Positions 32,934 to 45,134 of a stretch of 64,000 bases of DNA are shown here, piece after piece. The notes beneath the pieces are model-generated. The model saw only the letters and a program-made list of their open reading frames with translations. It did no database searches and was not told the DNA's origin. The position numbers and the translations under genes are program-made. This DNA comes from Bathynomus jamesi (Eukaryota > Arthropoda > Malacostraca > Isopoda > Cirolanidae). The stretch lies in assembly GCA_023014485.1 (NCBI GenBank), contig JAJOZX010000487.1, positions 424,501 through 488,500 of the forward strand, read 5' to 3'. Within the stretch, counting starts at the first letter, position 1. Each line of letters opens with the position of its first letter.

Positions 32934-33737
32934 GTCATCCCATAAGTAATGTCGTTTTTTACGATAGATTAAGTTTAAACTAGTTCTACTCGGTTTAAGC
33001 ATAAATTTTCCGAAGGTTATATCTAAGAGGAGATCTATCGTGTTTCGCTACATACTTTACAGACCTTGACCAGTGAAGACGTGTTTTGCTTTATGTGAAC
33101 TCCTCATAAAAATGGCGGTATCAGAAGCGCATATCAGGCATATAATGCTTTACGAGTTCAAAAAAGGGAATAGTGCTACTGAAGCAACGCGAAACATTCA
33201 AGAAGTTTATAGCAACGATATTCTGCATGTGAGGAAATGTCAAAGATGGTTTCAAAAGTTTAGGAATGGTGACTGCTGTTTGACAGATACAGCACGCACG
33301 CTCTGGACGCCCTGCTGAGTTTGATGATGACCTGCTGTTAGCCGCACTTGAAGAAGACTGTTCAACAACTGTCGAAGAATTGGCCCAGAAACTCAATTCA
33401 TCCCCGTCCACCATCCAGCGACATTTGCAACAACTCGGGAAAGTGCCTAAGTTAGGAAAATGGGTGCCACATGAGGGTGCGGGTAAACATTAGCAAAGCT
33501 CTTCATTCCCGTGAACTCCAAGATCCGTTTTTGCACCGTTTAGTAACTGGTGATGAAAAGTGGATACTGTACCAGAATGTTAAGCGCCGTCGACAGTGGG
33601 GTTGTGCCGGAGAACCAGCGACACCACAGCCAAAACCAAATCTTCACCCTCGGAAGGTGTTGCTTAGTGTTTGGTGGGATAAAGGTGGTGTAATACACTT
33701 TGGAACCTTATCACACAACCAACCAATCACCGCTCAA
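32931..33737 (+). pseudogene. mariner transposase fragment inserted in the Polinton
   Basis: The element starts caggtcatcccataag right after TA. The transposase begins at ATG 33112 (MAVSEAHIRHIMLYEF) and shows the HTH region with CQRWFQKFRNGD, a frameshift near 33310, then STTVEELAQKLN, and VTGDEKWILYQNVKRRRQW with the first catalytic Asp at about 33553. It stops abruptly at about 33737, where polymerase sequence begins, so the C-terminal half with the other two Asp residues and the right end are missing. It is a different mariner subfamily from the one at 1-630. Confidence 0.85.
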
Positions 33738-33738
33738 G

Positions 33739-36700
33739 TATCTTGACGAGAAACAGTATACTTTTTTAGATGACCTGCACACCAGTCTTTGTACGTTTTT
33801 TGCCTCAAAACCACCTGAATTTTATAAACATGACATTGAAAAACTTGTAGGACGTTGGCACATGGTAACGTTTCCTATAGGTGTTACGGCATACCTTCGT
33901 ACCCCTTCCTTAACGCCACCCAGCTTCTGCGCCCGAAAATTGTGGGTCCCTAAAGTCAGTTGGGGCAGCTGGTCGCCCTCATCTTTCAAATACACTAGCT
34001 CCTTCAACGATTCAAAATTAACGACCCGCCGATTCGCCTGGTTGAGCGTGATGCCCTTAGCCTTCATGATATATTTCATATCCTCCCCCACTCTTACCCG
34101 TATCCCATAAGTTTTTGGCCCTGTTGATACAAAGGAGTCAGCGTATGCGATGTCTCCATACTCATACTTGATCTCATCAGTCAACTCTCCGAGGAATTCA
34201 CCAATAGACGGCATGTATTCACCCTCCCTCGCTGTGAATATCACACTATCTGTATCGGCGTACATAACCCTCCGCCCAAAAGAATGCAATAGACCCCAAA
34301 GTTTGATGCGTACGTATTTGTGAAGCTGGCTACAGGTATGTTTGTAACACACGATGTGCCTCTGGCCACTTCGGTAATGTACTTTATTATGTACGTATTA
34401 CCTACATTCATGATCTCCATGACCTCTTTATCGGGAGCGTTGGCATAATCCCAGACTTCACTATAACTTTGGGCCAAATTTTCCCCAAAGACTGTTTAGA
34501 CACAAATTTGCACTAAAGCGCTTGCCTGGGTTCTTTACAATTTGGAAACGGTCAAGCTGTATCCCTTCACGGTCACGGTAACGTTGAATATGCGCCGATT
34601 TTTCATCTTCGGTATCAACTCCTCGTGGATACCCTGATGCCTCTACATTATCCTTCAAAAAAGTGTTTAGAAACGGCGTGAAAAGGTTGGGTAGCTTCTG
34701 AAACTTCCACACCTCATATATCTTCAATATTCTGTAGCCATGGCGAACAGCTAGGGACAGCTCAGGGCTTGTATATACGCCTCTGATCTTACGTTGGTTG
34801 GTTGTGTGATTACAAGCCTCATTTTTCTCCTCTGCGCACTTCACGCACAGGGGAAACATGGGCTTGTGGTCTATAACGACAGGTAAGATCAGCATCCATA
34901 AATCGCGAGGGAGGAGTACATCTACGAAAGAAAGACCGAAATAGTACTTGTTCAAATTTGTTGAGAACACCTCGATGGTGGGCAAGTCAGTTCCCACCAA
35001 TTTTTCAGGTGCACCTACGGGGTACGAATTGTTCTTCATCACGTAAGGGTATAAAGGACAGAAGTCGTAGTAATGGAGTTTCACACCCTCCGTAGGCGGA
35101 AAGTATAGCTTGAAGGGATTTGTACGCCCTCCGAACAAGCTATCACCGCATTTGAGAGCATCCAGCACCATTGAACTCTTGATCGTGTTTATTTCTTCAC
35201 GGTACTGTCCATCTGTTTCCATCCGTGTATGATACTCATGCTCCCACAAGAACTTGTGAGTGAACTGGGCGCCTATAAGCTGATCGCGGGTGCGGGTCCA
35301 TGCAAGACTATCGGCAGGAAATCTACTGTGGATACCTCTTGCGATTCCACACTCAGGACGGGGGCATCCGTGCCACCAGCAACTGTTAAAGGAGTAGACA
35401 GTCTTCTCACCAATGGCACGGTTTTTGCTTAGACCATCGACCCAAAAAACACGACCACTAACCTTAAGGATTACTTCTCCCGTGTTGCGGCCATGCTTTA
35501 CGTATACACCTGTCTGCTGCTGTATGTGTATGAGCCAGTAAATGGCCTTGTACCCATAACTGCGGGGATTGTTTCTGTGAATGACAGGTAAGGTGTCCTT
35601 AGGCATGAAATTGTTCTTGAACACCGTAAAGCACAATGAGGCGATCGTGGTTGTGACCTGCAACGGATCGCATTTGAAAAGGTCTATAAGGATTATCTTT
35701 ATTAAAACTGTTGTAGTAGCGTTCAAAATCTTCAAGTTCACCTGTACTCATACATTCATAGTTAAATTAAAGTTTGGGTGGAGGTAGTCCTAGGTAATTT
35801 AAAGTTTCGCTAGTGAGGAATGTGTAAGGGAAATATCCTTTTGAAACTTCGGCGGGTACGCCCATTACCTTGGGTAGCTTTGCTAATTTGCAAGGTGTGA
35901 ATAATAAAGTGTCTTTAAACTGTACATTACCTCTTATTTGCATCTGTATAAGTTTGTTTCCCTTTTCAAGGGATCACCTGTAAATATCTCAGATGCTCAA
36001 GCAGCTCCTTATAAAGGAACTGTGTCAAATTTTGCCCCGTTATGGGCAAAATATACATAGTCATTTTTTTAACTTGTCCGCTAACTTGACAATATAGGAC
36101 ACAAAGAGTTTCACGGACTGTCGTGTGCAATCGTTTTAAAAACGTTTGTCCGTTTACCACATTTGTGACACTCATCACACTCGACCTCCATGCACTCATC
36201 ACAGATAGTCTGGCTTACAGTAGTTGGGATAACCTCTTTGGTTTCAGCAATCGTATATGTTTCTATATCGTAGTACACAGTTATACAAGTCTATTTTTGG
36301 CTTAGCTTTCATATAACATACATGCTTTACCCAACCGCCTTATATTTCTCATGGCATGTAGAACAGTGAATTTCATCACATTTATGCTTGAAATTCCCCC
36401 AATTATCCATCATATGAAACATACCACATTCACAGATTCTCATTTTCCTGCACGTGCCAATTGACTTATGGAGCTCAAAACAGTTATTATTGAAAATGTG
36501 CGTCTGCATACATCACAGTCCCTCTTCTCAGCTTCAACCCACGGCTTTCACATTTGGAGCTTTTACACTGCTCACATGCCATGTGGCATCCTTACAATGT
36601 TTCACTATATCATCCGCAAACTCGAGACATCCCTTACACAAATCATGATGCCTTCCATATTTTCGACTTTTATCATAACTCGCGTAAAGGTCCCTTATAT

Positions 36701-37760
36701 TACGGATGGGAATACGTTGAACCTGACAATCCTAAATAAGTAGGGGTCTTGTACGATCTCTCACACAGCTTTTAAAAATATACACAGTCCTACGACGATC
36801 ATCCATTCCAAATACAACTATACGAACATTCATTTCCTCTACCCTTCTCAGCTCTTCAGGACCCATATTACAATCAAACTCAAGCTTGCAATCTGAAGCC
36901 AGTTTATAGGCACGCTGCACAACCGTAGGCAACCAAATTTTTTGCGTCCGTGTATTTAGTACAGTAAACATACGGGCCAAGACTAGTGCTATAAAGCCGC
37001 AACCACGATCGGCGTTTATATGCCGCCTGTAAATAGCCTGAGAATTGAAGTTAAGAGTATAAGGTGTGGCAACACGGAACACACGGTCATATCTACCGTG
37101 AAGTTGTCCATATTGAAGGCTGTACTACTTTCAGAGGCCTGCATTATACGGCCTAATATATACTCTATATCTACAATGCCAAGTGTCTGAATGGTATTAT
37201 ACCCAAAAATCATCTACATCCCGTCATCTGACGAACCCGAAGGACAGCCTCGTCCTGACTTCACGTTCGTCGCGGTTCTGAAGGGCAAACTCCAAATACG
37301 TTCAACTACGCGCCGTAGTCCGTGTTCAACACCATTCCATTGCGATACATGGATCCAGGTCAACCCTGACTATATACCGATTTCTAGTCAGGGCTGGGGT
37401 GGGGGTGGCGGTGCGCACCAACTCGAATGTTATACTCCTCTACAGCACGAGAAGCTGCTGCTGCTGTGTGGAGATGTACCCGGAATTGAACAGGAATAAG
37501 GGGTACATTTTTATTTGAGGAAGGTACTATTGTGGGGGTTGTGTCGTAAGACGTAGAGGGTTGGGGCTCTATTACTGGGGCTAACAACCGGCGCACTCCT
37601 GGCAGCTTTATACCTGACGTGGAAGGCTATCATGCCTCCGCTTTGAATGGTGCGTGTGTACAGGTGTCGCTGGTGTGGGTTCGTTAGTAGGGATGGAGTC
37701 TGCGATAACAACTACACTGTCATCGGGGTCATCTGTAATATCGATGATGGGGACATGATG
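33739..37760 (-). pseudogene. Polinton DNA polymerase B (protein-primed type)
   Basis: Read from right to left: a Pro/Thr-rich leader (about 37760-37220), an N-terminal domain with CGFIALVLARMF (37213-36732), a Cys/His cluster CECGMFHMM and CDEIHCSTCHEKY (36509-36327), an eroded exonuclease part (36200-35750), then a 426-codon open piece (35741-34461) with SCWWHGCP, motif A YDFCPLYPYV and motif B LNSLWGKFG. Finally comes 34352-33822 with motif C YADTDS and the thumb block GITLNQANRRVVNFESL. The order and ~1200-codon span fit Polinton PolB, which copies the element. At least four frameshifts break it, and a mariner fragment replaces the 3' flank. Confidence 0.9.
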
Positions 37761-37885
37761 CTGTACCTCATCGTCATTCACGGTTCTGTGAAGAAGAGGA
37801 AAAACAAGACTGTAGAATATAAGGAACACCACTTAAATTTTTTATATTTTGTAAATGACCCACTTAGGAGTGTGACGTGTTAGAG

Positions 37886-38460
37886 ATGGATTCTGTAGAA
37901 AAATTCAGGTTCACGAGCCCATCCACATGTATTATATCTGGCCCTACAGGATGTGGTAAAACTGTGTTTATGCTTAAAATCATTAAAGAAAAGGGAGAGT
38001 TTCCAAAATTTGTGCATAAAGTTATATGGTGCTATTCGACGTATCAATCAGTGTTCAACAAGTACCAAGATGATATTTTTTCCACAAAGGTGTATATGAC
38101 GCTAATTCGTTAAAGGAAAATGAACATACAGTCATTGTAATTGACGATCTCATGTTGGAAATGGATAAAACATTTGCCGAGACATTTACAGTGTTCTCCC
38201 ACCATCTTAACATAAGCGTGTTCTTCATCAATCAGAATCTATTTTTCAAAAATAGATACATGCGCGATGTGTCGTTAAATACACAATATCTAGTCTTATT
38301 CGCGCAACGTAGAGATGTGTCACAAATTGGGGTATTAGCCAATCAAATGTTCCCGAATCAGCGTAAGGAGTTTTTGGAAGTTTATAAAGAAGCTACAAGT
38401 CACGTTACGGATATTTGCTTTGTGACCTTCATCCGCGAAACACGTTTAGGGTGCTTCTAA
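37886..38460 (+). pseudogene. Polinton packaging ATPase (FtsK/HerA, A32-like)
   Basis: Starts at ATG 37886 (the frame also opens at a GTG upstream). Walker A reads GPTGCGKT at 37940-37963. After a frameshift near 38090-38120, Walker B reads VIVIDDL at 38131-38151. A region with FFINQNLF and TQYLVLFAQRRD follows, typical of the sensor and arginine motifs of A32-like ATPases. The stop is at 38458. Length, about 190 codons, is normal. The protein would pump element DNA into capsids. It is divergent from PolB, with about 50-120 bp between them, so a shared promoter region is likely. Confidence 0.9.
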
Positions 38461-38506
38461 GAACGAATATATTTCCAAACGAGCCTGAAACGGTGTATAT
38501 TCCAGA

Positions 38507-38831
38507 ATGACAAAGAGGCTAAAGAAATACCATGAATTAATAAAAATCTATCATCGACTGCCCCGGATAATGCAACAAATGTTTGCTAAAAATATCGACT
38601 CCGACTTTTTAAAATGCATCTGTGAAATCTGTCTTTATGTTATAAATTGCAATTTATCAATGAAACCCCATCAGAAGGCTCGCCTACGCTGTTACAAGAA
38701 CATAATACGTACACTCGTTCGTAAAGGTCAGATTGCGGGGAAGAAAAAAACGAATTATTGTACAAAGAGTAGGGTCATTCCTCCCCATCTTATTTTCAGT
38801 TTTGGGAACTTTACTGACTAGATTAATATAA
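38507..38831 (+). pseudogene. Small conserved Polinton protein with hydrophobic tail
   Basis: ATG 38507 opens a basic frame with FLKCICEICLYVIN and RLRCYKNIIRTLVRKG. A frameshift near 38760 leads into GSFLPILFSVLGTLL, a hydrophobic C-terminus ending at TAA 38829-38831. Arthropod Polintons commonly carry such a ~100-residue protein with a gly-phe-leu-pro tail between the ATPase and later genes. The function is not established. Its stop overlaps the next start (TAATG at 38829), suggesting coupled expression. Confidence 0.65.
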
Positions 38832-39400
38832 TGAAGAAAGTGGTAGTGATTCCACACGAGGTATATGCTTCGCTGCAAAGTTCAAAGTGTTGAGACACGG
38901 TTCTAGAACCCCGTAAAGGCAGGCTTAAAAGAATGGAAAGCAAATTGTTAGCCCTATTAAAGAGTAAAAAAACACCTGATAAGAAAATAATCTTATCCCA
39001 AAAAGCTCTGCAGAAATTTCTTCACGAGTACAAAATTATAAAAATCCGACAGAAATTTCCGTGGTTATTAGGCACAACACGGACAAAGATGGGGATGGTG
39101 ACAAAGGGCCTGTGCCCGACGATAGAGCTGGCCAACCAAAGAATAACGGGTCGGCCCACAACATATCGAGCATGTATTAAAAAGCACCCTCCCACACACA
39201 TTGAGGAATAAAGGTTTAAGTCTTTATAATCTTTTGAATGAGGATCTCAACATACAGTGGACCGATACAGGTGAGATCATTGTGGAAGGAACAAAGGTAC
39301 AGGGATCGAATATCGTGACATCGTCCATGATCTGGTGAGAAAGTGGGATAGGCCATCACCATCAGGATGGAAGCATATTAAAGCAAGACTACAACAATAA
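38831..39400 (+). pseudogene. Conserved Polinton protein of unknown function
   Basis: ATG 38831 begins MKKVVVIPHEVYASLQ. A stop at about 38891 and shifts follow; 38933-39211 is open (KLLALLKSKKTPDKKI, LSQKALQKFLHEYK). A last piece at about 39215-39400 reads IQWTDTGEIIVEG and GSNIVD-like sequence split by another shift. This start, the Gln/Lys-rich middle and the W-GE-GS-I end match a protein seen in many metazoan Polintons. Its role is unknown to me. Confidence 0.6.
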
Positions 39401-39564
39401 ATGTCCCCAAAACATGATAGGAAATCTGAACAGGTTAAAAGACTTGGAACATGCATCGCATGTGCCACAATTAGAACGCCATCACCCCAGGTAGCACCTT
39501 GAAGAGGAGAAAGAAGAGGCCAAACAAAACGGTCAACCCTATCCCGTGCCTCTAAAATACGCAA

Positions 39565-40629
39565 ATGGCTAACATATTAAGAAGACGTTATTATGACATT
39601 TCTAGCCCAGCCTCCTACGAGGCGTAGATAGACTGTACAGAAGTGTTTACATTGATGGAGTAGGGAAAAAGATGTTGAGAGGTTTTTGCGGGAGCAGGAC
39701 GCTCATACACTTCATAAGCCTGTGAGAAAAGTTTTAAAACAGCCAAGACAACAGCGGCATCGATTGACTCTATTTGGCAAGCAGATTTAACAGACATGCA
39801 ACGATATTCAGTGTATAACGATGGCTACCGCTACATCCTATTCATAATGATGCATTCTCTAGATATCTGTTGCTAATTCCTCTGAAAAATAAATCGCCTG
39901 AAACAGTTGCTAAAACCACCAAAACGTTGATGTTGAAAGAAAACAGGGTTCCTGGCTATTTTTGTACGGATATGGGGAAATAATTTATAGGCCGAGCTTT
40001 TCAGAACATGCTGACAGAGTTTAATATCAGCTACTACACTACCAATTCTATACATAAGGTCTCTTCAGCTGAAGGAGATCAACGTACCATAAAGGAACGC
40101 ATGCACCGCTATTTTACACATAAAAACATACAGATATATAGACATTCTGGAATCATTGGCCTCATCCTACAACCACTCACACCATCGCACGATTGGGACA
40201 ACACCTAACAAGATTTTAGAAACAGGTACGCGCACAGGACCTAATGTGAGAAGAGATATTCGTAGAACACCGACACACTCTGTGCGTTTCAAAATCAATG
40301 TTTATGTAAGGCTGTCGCGTTCGGGAAATAAATTCGCGAAGGGATTTGAGCAATGTTGGACAAGTGAGATTTTTAAAGTTAGGGCTATGAGACCTAAAGG
40401 AGAGATAATGTATTAAGTTGAAGATTTGAATGGGGAAGAAATCGCAGGAGGCTTTTACCGCGAGGAGTTGCAGAAAGTGACATTTAATTTAGGAAAAAAT
40501 GTTTTAAAATTGAAAAAATTTAGGAAGCAAAGTTCAGGAAAGAGAAAAATGTACCTGGTGAAATGGCTAGGGTACGAAGAAAGATTCAACACCTATATAA
40601 AAGCTGATGCAACAATGAAGCTTAAATAG
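39565..40629 (+). pseudogene. Polinton retroviral-type integrase with chromodomain
   Basis: ATG 39565 opens MANILRRRYYDISSPASYEA. After a stop the frame continues with DVERFLREQDAHTLHKPVRK, then DSIWQADLTDM at about 39765-39795, the first catalytic Asp of the rve core. Later pieces (40008-40208, 40156-40416) read a QRTIKERMHRYF helix and RTIGTTPNKI. The C-terminal frame 40426-40629 ends KMYLVKWLGYEERFNTYI, a chromodomain. Several stops and shifts in the core. This enzyme would insert the element with 6-bp target duplications. The order core then chromodomain is standard for Polintons. Confidence 0.88.
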
Positions 40630-40637
40630 TATGCAAC

Positions 40638-41506
40638 ATGGCGCCTAACCATTTCTACTTCACACTACCGTCCTCTTCTTCCCTGTCTGTACATCCTTAC
40701 AACACCCTGGCCAACTTAACTTTGAAACAGAACTCCATGGCCCATTGAATTGGATCGTGATTTGTATGAAGTGGAGATATGCGAAATTCAGCTGGACACC
40801 CTCTTTTTAAGTATTGATTATAAAGAACAGTTTTTACGGTTCTTAGAGGCCTTGATGAGTGTGAAAAAGCTGGGGTAACTCGGGATGAAACCATACGTAT
40901 CGCACCGATTGGGGATGCACGGTATTACAATACAGTAGTAACACTAGGTCGGGGCCGTTATGGTGCCGTTGAGGATATTATGAGAAACTTAAACGTAAGT
41001 TTAAAAAACTCAAATCTTACGGATGATTTAGTATACGAAATCGTAAACAAAGAAAACCCTGCACATACTCTAATCTTAAATTCACAGGCTAACAGAAATA
41101 TTAAAGACAAAGGGCTATTCAAAATTATAACTGAGGGGATATCGATCTGCCATCCAAAGAGATACTTTCACGAGGTACAACATGACTTGTCCAGCCTAAT
41201 GTATCAAATGAAATTGGAGAAATTGGTGCTGGATATACACCCCGAGACATGTGCTATATTTACAGCAATATAGTGGAGCACCAGTTTGTTGGGGATACCC
41301 AGGCACACCTGCTGTGCATTGCTCACATTCCCAACCAAAGAGGGAAGAGCTTAAGTATTACATATGACAGGCCCCATTATGTGAATGTTGCGACTAATCT
41401 ATTAACCAATATCTCAATATATATAAGAACGATTGAGGGAAAAAATTTCCCATTCGGTGATGGGAGCTTAACAGTGAAGCTGCACTTTCGACGCGCTGTG
41501 TTATAA
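40638..41506 (+). pseudogene. Polinton capsid-cluster protein (candidate minor capsid)
   Basis: ATG 40638 gives MAPNHFYFTLPSSSSLSVHP followed by a shift and PIELDRDLYEVEICEIQL, matching the FYVTLPSNSS ... WEVGLTEI start common to a Polinton protein encoded next to the capsid gene. The middle is open at 40980-41273 and the C-terminal part at 41249-41506 (IVEHQFVGDTQAHLL, KLHFRRAVL). About 290 codons. I place it as a minor-capsid candidate from its position only. Its stop TAA overlaps the next ATG (TAATG at 41504-41508). Confidence 0.65.
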
Positions 41507-41840
41507 TGGACAGAAAGCCTCTCACAGTCCATCGAGTTGTGAGATACCATCGTGGTAGTGGGCTTGGATCCATTTTTTCAACCATACTACGTTCGGCTGT
41601 CTCCGTGCTGAAGAGGGGTGCCAGATATCTCGGGAGGAAAACGCTACAATCAGGACTTAACATGGCAGAATACATAATGGCTGGGGCTAAACCTAAAGAA
41701 GCTCTAAAAAACACTTAGAGCGTACACGGGACGAAATCATCAAAGATGCAAAGAGAAAAATGCGTGGTGGTGGAAAGACGAAGAGAGCTGTCCGGAAGAA
41801 GGGATTACCAGCACGTGGCGTTAAACGTAAAAGGATATAA
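41506..41840 (+). pseudogene. Basic Gly-rich Polinton protein (protein VI-like)
   Basis: ATG 41506 opens a basic protein with RYHRGSGLGSIFSTILRSAV and LKRGARYLGRKTLQSG, an amphipathic helix-like start found in many Polintons and compared with adenovirus protein VI in function. One frameshift near 41715 separates an Arg/Lys-rich tail (KMRGGGKTKRAVRKKG) ending at 41840. Total about 111 codons. It may bind DNA or membranes in the particle; this is inference from composition. Confidence 0.65.
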
Positions 41841-41975
41841 AATAAAGAAGTGTTCTAAGCGAATGAAACCTATGGTTGACCATTTTTTTGACTGATATAA
41901 GCTAAGGACATTGCTCTCATGAATCATAGACTGTTTACTACATGTCGAGATCGGTGGTACTATTTCTGACTCGTC

Positions 41976-43235
41976 ATGGAACGCTTCATCCATACGTGTA
42001 GTTCACAATGTTGTAAATCGGAGCTGTCTCTCTTTGACATGCCCCCAACTTATGTTTCTATTGAGCACAGTGATTTTATTACAATTAACCCTTTAAACAC
42101 AATTAGTTCCTCGAGTGCTCCAATAGAATTCGTGATACCCAGCTCAGGCCTTTACTTCTTTGATCCAAGCTGTGTGCACATGTAAGCTAAACTACGTACG
42201 CCCATTCTGATGGAACGGACTGCGATGACAAATATGCTGTATACCCTAAATCAAACTTTCTGCACTCCATATTCAACCAGTGTGATGTATATTTAAATCA
42301 CATCAACGTAGATGCAGGAACGGGGTACTATCACCTACGAGCCTATCTGAAAAATGTGCTGAACTTTTCAAAAGAAGCGAAGGATACCTTTTTAAATGCT
42401 GAGGGCTATTATTAGACTAAAGACGAAAGTAGTATAAAGGACAGACTTTACATACAGACTTCACATTCCAGGACAATTTGCTTGTGAATGGGGTGGATAT
42501 AAAAATAAAGCTCACCCGCACGAGTCCTGAGATCTGTTTAAATCTGGGTGCTGATCAAGAAGATGGTGCAAAGCCTGTTGTGATTCATATTATGGAAACA
42601 TACTTACGCGTACGCCGTGTGAAATTAAGTTCGCCTAAACAAATAGAAAATGAGAAAAATTTACTACATGCCACAGTAAAATACCCAATTAACAGAGTAT
42701 ATATCAAACTATACACGGTCCCAGGAGGGTTGGCATCGAAACAGATAGAAAACATCGCTCTGGGAGTTCTAACTAAAATAAAATTAATTGGAATGCAGGA
42801 ACACGCTTCGGTGAATGGAAAACATAAAACGAGTGCCTTTAAATTCGAGAATTTTGGCCTTAAAAATATAACTCTATGCGTCAATGGCGTTGCGTTGGGC
42901 GGGGCACTGGATACGGATTATTCATCAGACGTTGTGTTCCCGCTTTAGGCGAAAGCATATGGTAATCTGGCCCATATTGCAGGTGCTTGTGATGAGCTCG
43001 GAATTGGGGTAACGCAGAAAGAATTCATCGATCAATTTATCTTTATTCGTTTGACATCACACGTGACTTATCTGCTAGTGTAAATACACATTTAAGTCCA
43101 CAACAGAGTGGAAACATCTCAGTCAGATTGGAATTCGCCAAGCCGATAGACGTGCCTATTAATGTACTAGTATACCTCGAGTCACAAGCCCTAATAGAAG
43201 TTAACAAATTTAGGGGCGTTGTCATTGACTTTTAA
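41976..43235 (+). pseudogene. Polinton major capsid protein (double jelly-roll, F54H12.2-like)
   Basis: ATG 41976 reads CKSELSLFDMPPTYVSIEHS, the usual start of this family. After a stop near 42183 and a shift, NQCDVYLNHINV and GYYHLRAYLKNVLNF appear at about 42270-42370. The open frame 42478-42948 holds LLVNGVDIKIKLTR, and the final part (about 42949-43235) reads AKAYGNLAHIAGACDELG and, in shifted frames, a PINVLVYLES-like C-terminus ending before TAA 43233-43235. The length and block order fit the ~420-residue capsid protein. Three or four shifts disable it. Confidence 0.88.
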
Positions 43236-43236
43236 A

Positions 43237-43690
43237 ATGGATGCGAATACACTTCAGAGAGTAATAAATAGTGAACGAATCACACGTACCAAATTTGTCG
43301 GTGTGTTTGCAAAGAATGAAACATTGAAATGCCAACTACGAGAGATTGCGGTAGTCTTATCGTAAATACCGATGTTATTCGTGGTGAAGGGGTTCATTGG
43401 ATAGCTATCTATTTTAATAATAGGGACCGTTTGTAGTATTTTAAATTACTCGGGACTTATCCATGGAATGACGTTATTATTGTAAAATTTCTCGAGCAGC
43501 TACACATTCCCGAAATTGTATGGAATCCCTATCGATTTCAGGCATACTTAACAACGTTTGTGATATGTATTGCCTTTCATTTCTCATGCACATGTCACGT
43601 GGTAAGGAATTTATAAATTTTTAAAAATTATTCGACCCGTGTCACACTGAGCAGAATGATCAAATGGTATGCTGACAGATTAAAAAAGGT
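43237..43690 (+). pseudogene. Polinton cysteine protease (Ulp1/adenain-like)
   Basis: ATG 43237, one base after the capsid stop, gives MDANTLQRVINSERITRTKF and VGVFAKNE, the typical beginning of this protease. The catalytic His block reads HWIAIYF at about 43398-43420 in another frame, and a CDMYCLSFLMHMSRGKEF block, with the nucleophile region, lies at about 43560-43612. Three shifts separate them. The family matures capsid proteins. The tight spacing with the capsid gene suggests co-transcription. Confidence 0.82.
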
Positions 43691-44019
43691 ACCCGTTTGT
43701 GCGCACTCGATGTGTTGTATGATGTTTTGCTCGTATATATAAAATGAATATTTGTATCAATGCTGTCTTCATTAATGTTAGATTGTGTGTTCTGTATCTT
43801 ATTTAAAATGTAATGGAATTAATTATGTAGCTAATTTATGATGGATATAAAAATTGTACTATTTTATAAAACATGATTTCTATCATTTAATAAATTGATG
43901 AAAATACATTGCGGCTTATTCTTACCCGAAACACATGTAAAAGAAAAAAAGCTCTTACCCGAAACATAAGAAAAAGAAAAAACTTACATTATTTCGTTGA
44001 TGATGTGGCAGTCGCTCTG
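43691..44019. other. Polinton non-coding region between convergent genes
   Basis: AT-rich, between the protease and the spliced gene, which converge. It holds a small direct repeat, cttacccgaaacac at 43921 and cttacccgaaacat at 43952. It probably carries both 3' ends. Confidence 0.5.
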
Positions 44020-44407
44020 TTAACTGCGCGGTAAAACTTCTACCTCCGTATTCAAGTCGATGACATGTGTTTCTTCATTGCTATTACGAAAAGATTGTAT
44101 AACACGAGTCAGCTCCTCATCGAACCTTTAAAGAGAAAGGCTAATTTTAAATTAATTTGATTAGTTCATACATTTTTCTGAATCTATTTTAATAAAAACC
44201 CCATTTGATTTTCATAAAAACATGCAGAGTATATAATATATATATATATATATATATTATTTAACTGCAATGACCACGCAGTATATAAATGAATAGAAAC
44301 GACGTAAATAAGGAGCGTCTCTGCACACGGGGAAGAGAAATAACGAATAAATGAAAAATGAGGCGAACCGCCGTGTGCAGAGACGCTCCTTATTTACGTC
44401 GTTTCTA

Positions 44408-44463
<56 letters not shown>

Positions 44464-45100
44464 GAGAGTTACAATGTGAAGTATCAAATATCTTCGAACC
44501 GCTCAGAGAAGTTTGCGACTACTTTAAGAGAAAATGCCGAATAACTTCAAATTTAAAATTAATTTATTTAAAACTTTCAAAGGAGTCTTCATTTTTAGAA
44601 GTTAAAAGAAATTCAACGGTTTTTGATGAATAGAAATATCAAAACAGGACTTTACCATAATATTAATTATTAATTACTAATGCAAAGTAATCTATAATTA
44701 AAAATTGAGGATACCTGCTATTTTGATGAATCATTTTACAATAAAATGTAATGGGATGAAAATAAATTACTACACCCCTCCATATATATATATGATGAAA
44801 TAATCGAAACACAGTACGGTACTCAAGAGCATGCGCCTAATGACATGTTCACGAACACTAAAATAAATAAAAAGTTCGCGACTAAATATCGGCCACAAAA
44901 AATATAAATACATAAATTTTATACTTACATTTCAACTGCAATCCCGCGCGCCGGATCGTAAGGAGCGTCATTGCAAATATCATCAAAGGTTTGCGTTGGA
45001 AATAATCCGTTCCGATCGGTTGCGTTAAAATGATTAATTGTAGACACCGCAGCAGTCTCCATCTTCATATAAAGCCGGTAAACTGTAAAGTTGTTGTGAC
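44020..45100 (-). CDS. Small spliced Polinton gene, two exons
   Basis: Exon 1 (about 45100-44929) ends at a GTAAGT donor (44928-44923). Exon 2 starts after an AG acceptor at 44125 and stops at TAA 44022-44020. The protein would contain NDAPYDPARG near the exon end and FDEELTRVIQSFRNSN in exon 2. A homologous two-exon gene lies at 60628-61283 in the second Polinton, on the opposite strand but equally placed relative to its terminus; coding sense and splice sites are conserved. In this copy the expected start ATG appears changed by an inserted T, and the intron has taken up a foldback and a Penelope scrap. No known domain. Confidence 0.65.
44276..44460. repeat. Foldback with 40-bp arms, ending in (TA)n
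   Basis: gaatagaaacgacgtaaata (44291) to cacacgg is mirrored by ccgtgtgcagag to tctattc (44371-44410), around a ~40-bp loop. The loop sequence cgaataaatgaaaaatgagg resembles the tail of the tRNA-like SINE palindrome at 13861, so it is a shorter relative without the tRNA part. It lies in the intron of the small Polinton gene. Confidence 0.8.
44785..44915 (-). mobile_element. Relic of the Penelope 3' tail
   Basis: The order of gaaacaca, ctcaagagc, cctaatgacat and cgaacact blocks matches the tail at 8260-8330. The hammerhead core is eroded (CTGAGGA reads GTGAACA). It sits in the same intron as the foldback. Confidence 0.6.
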
Positions 45101-45134
45101 TGACTCAATGTGCGTGTGTTTATTCACTTGTGAA

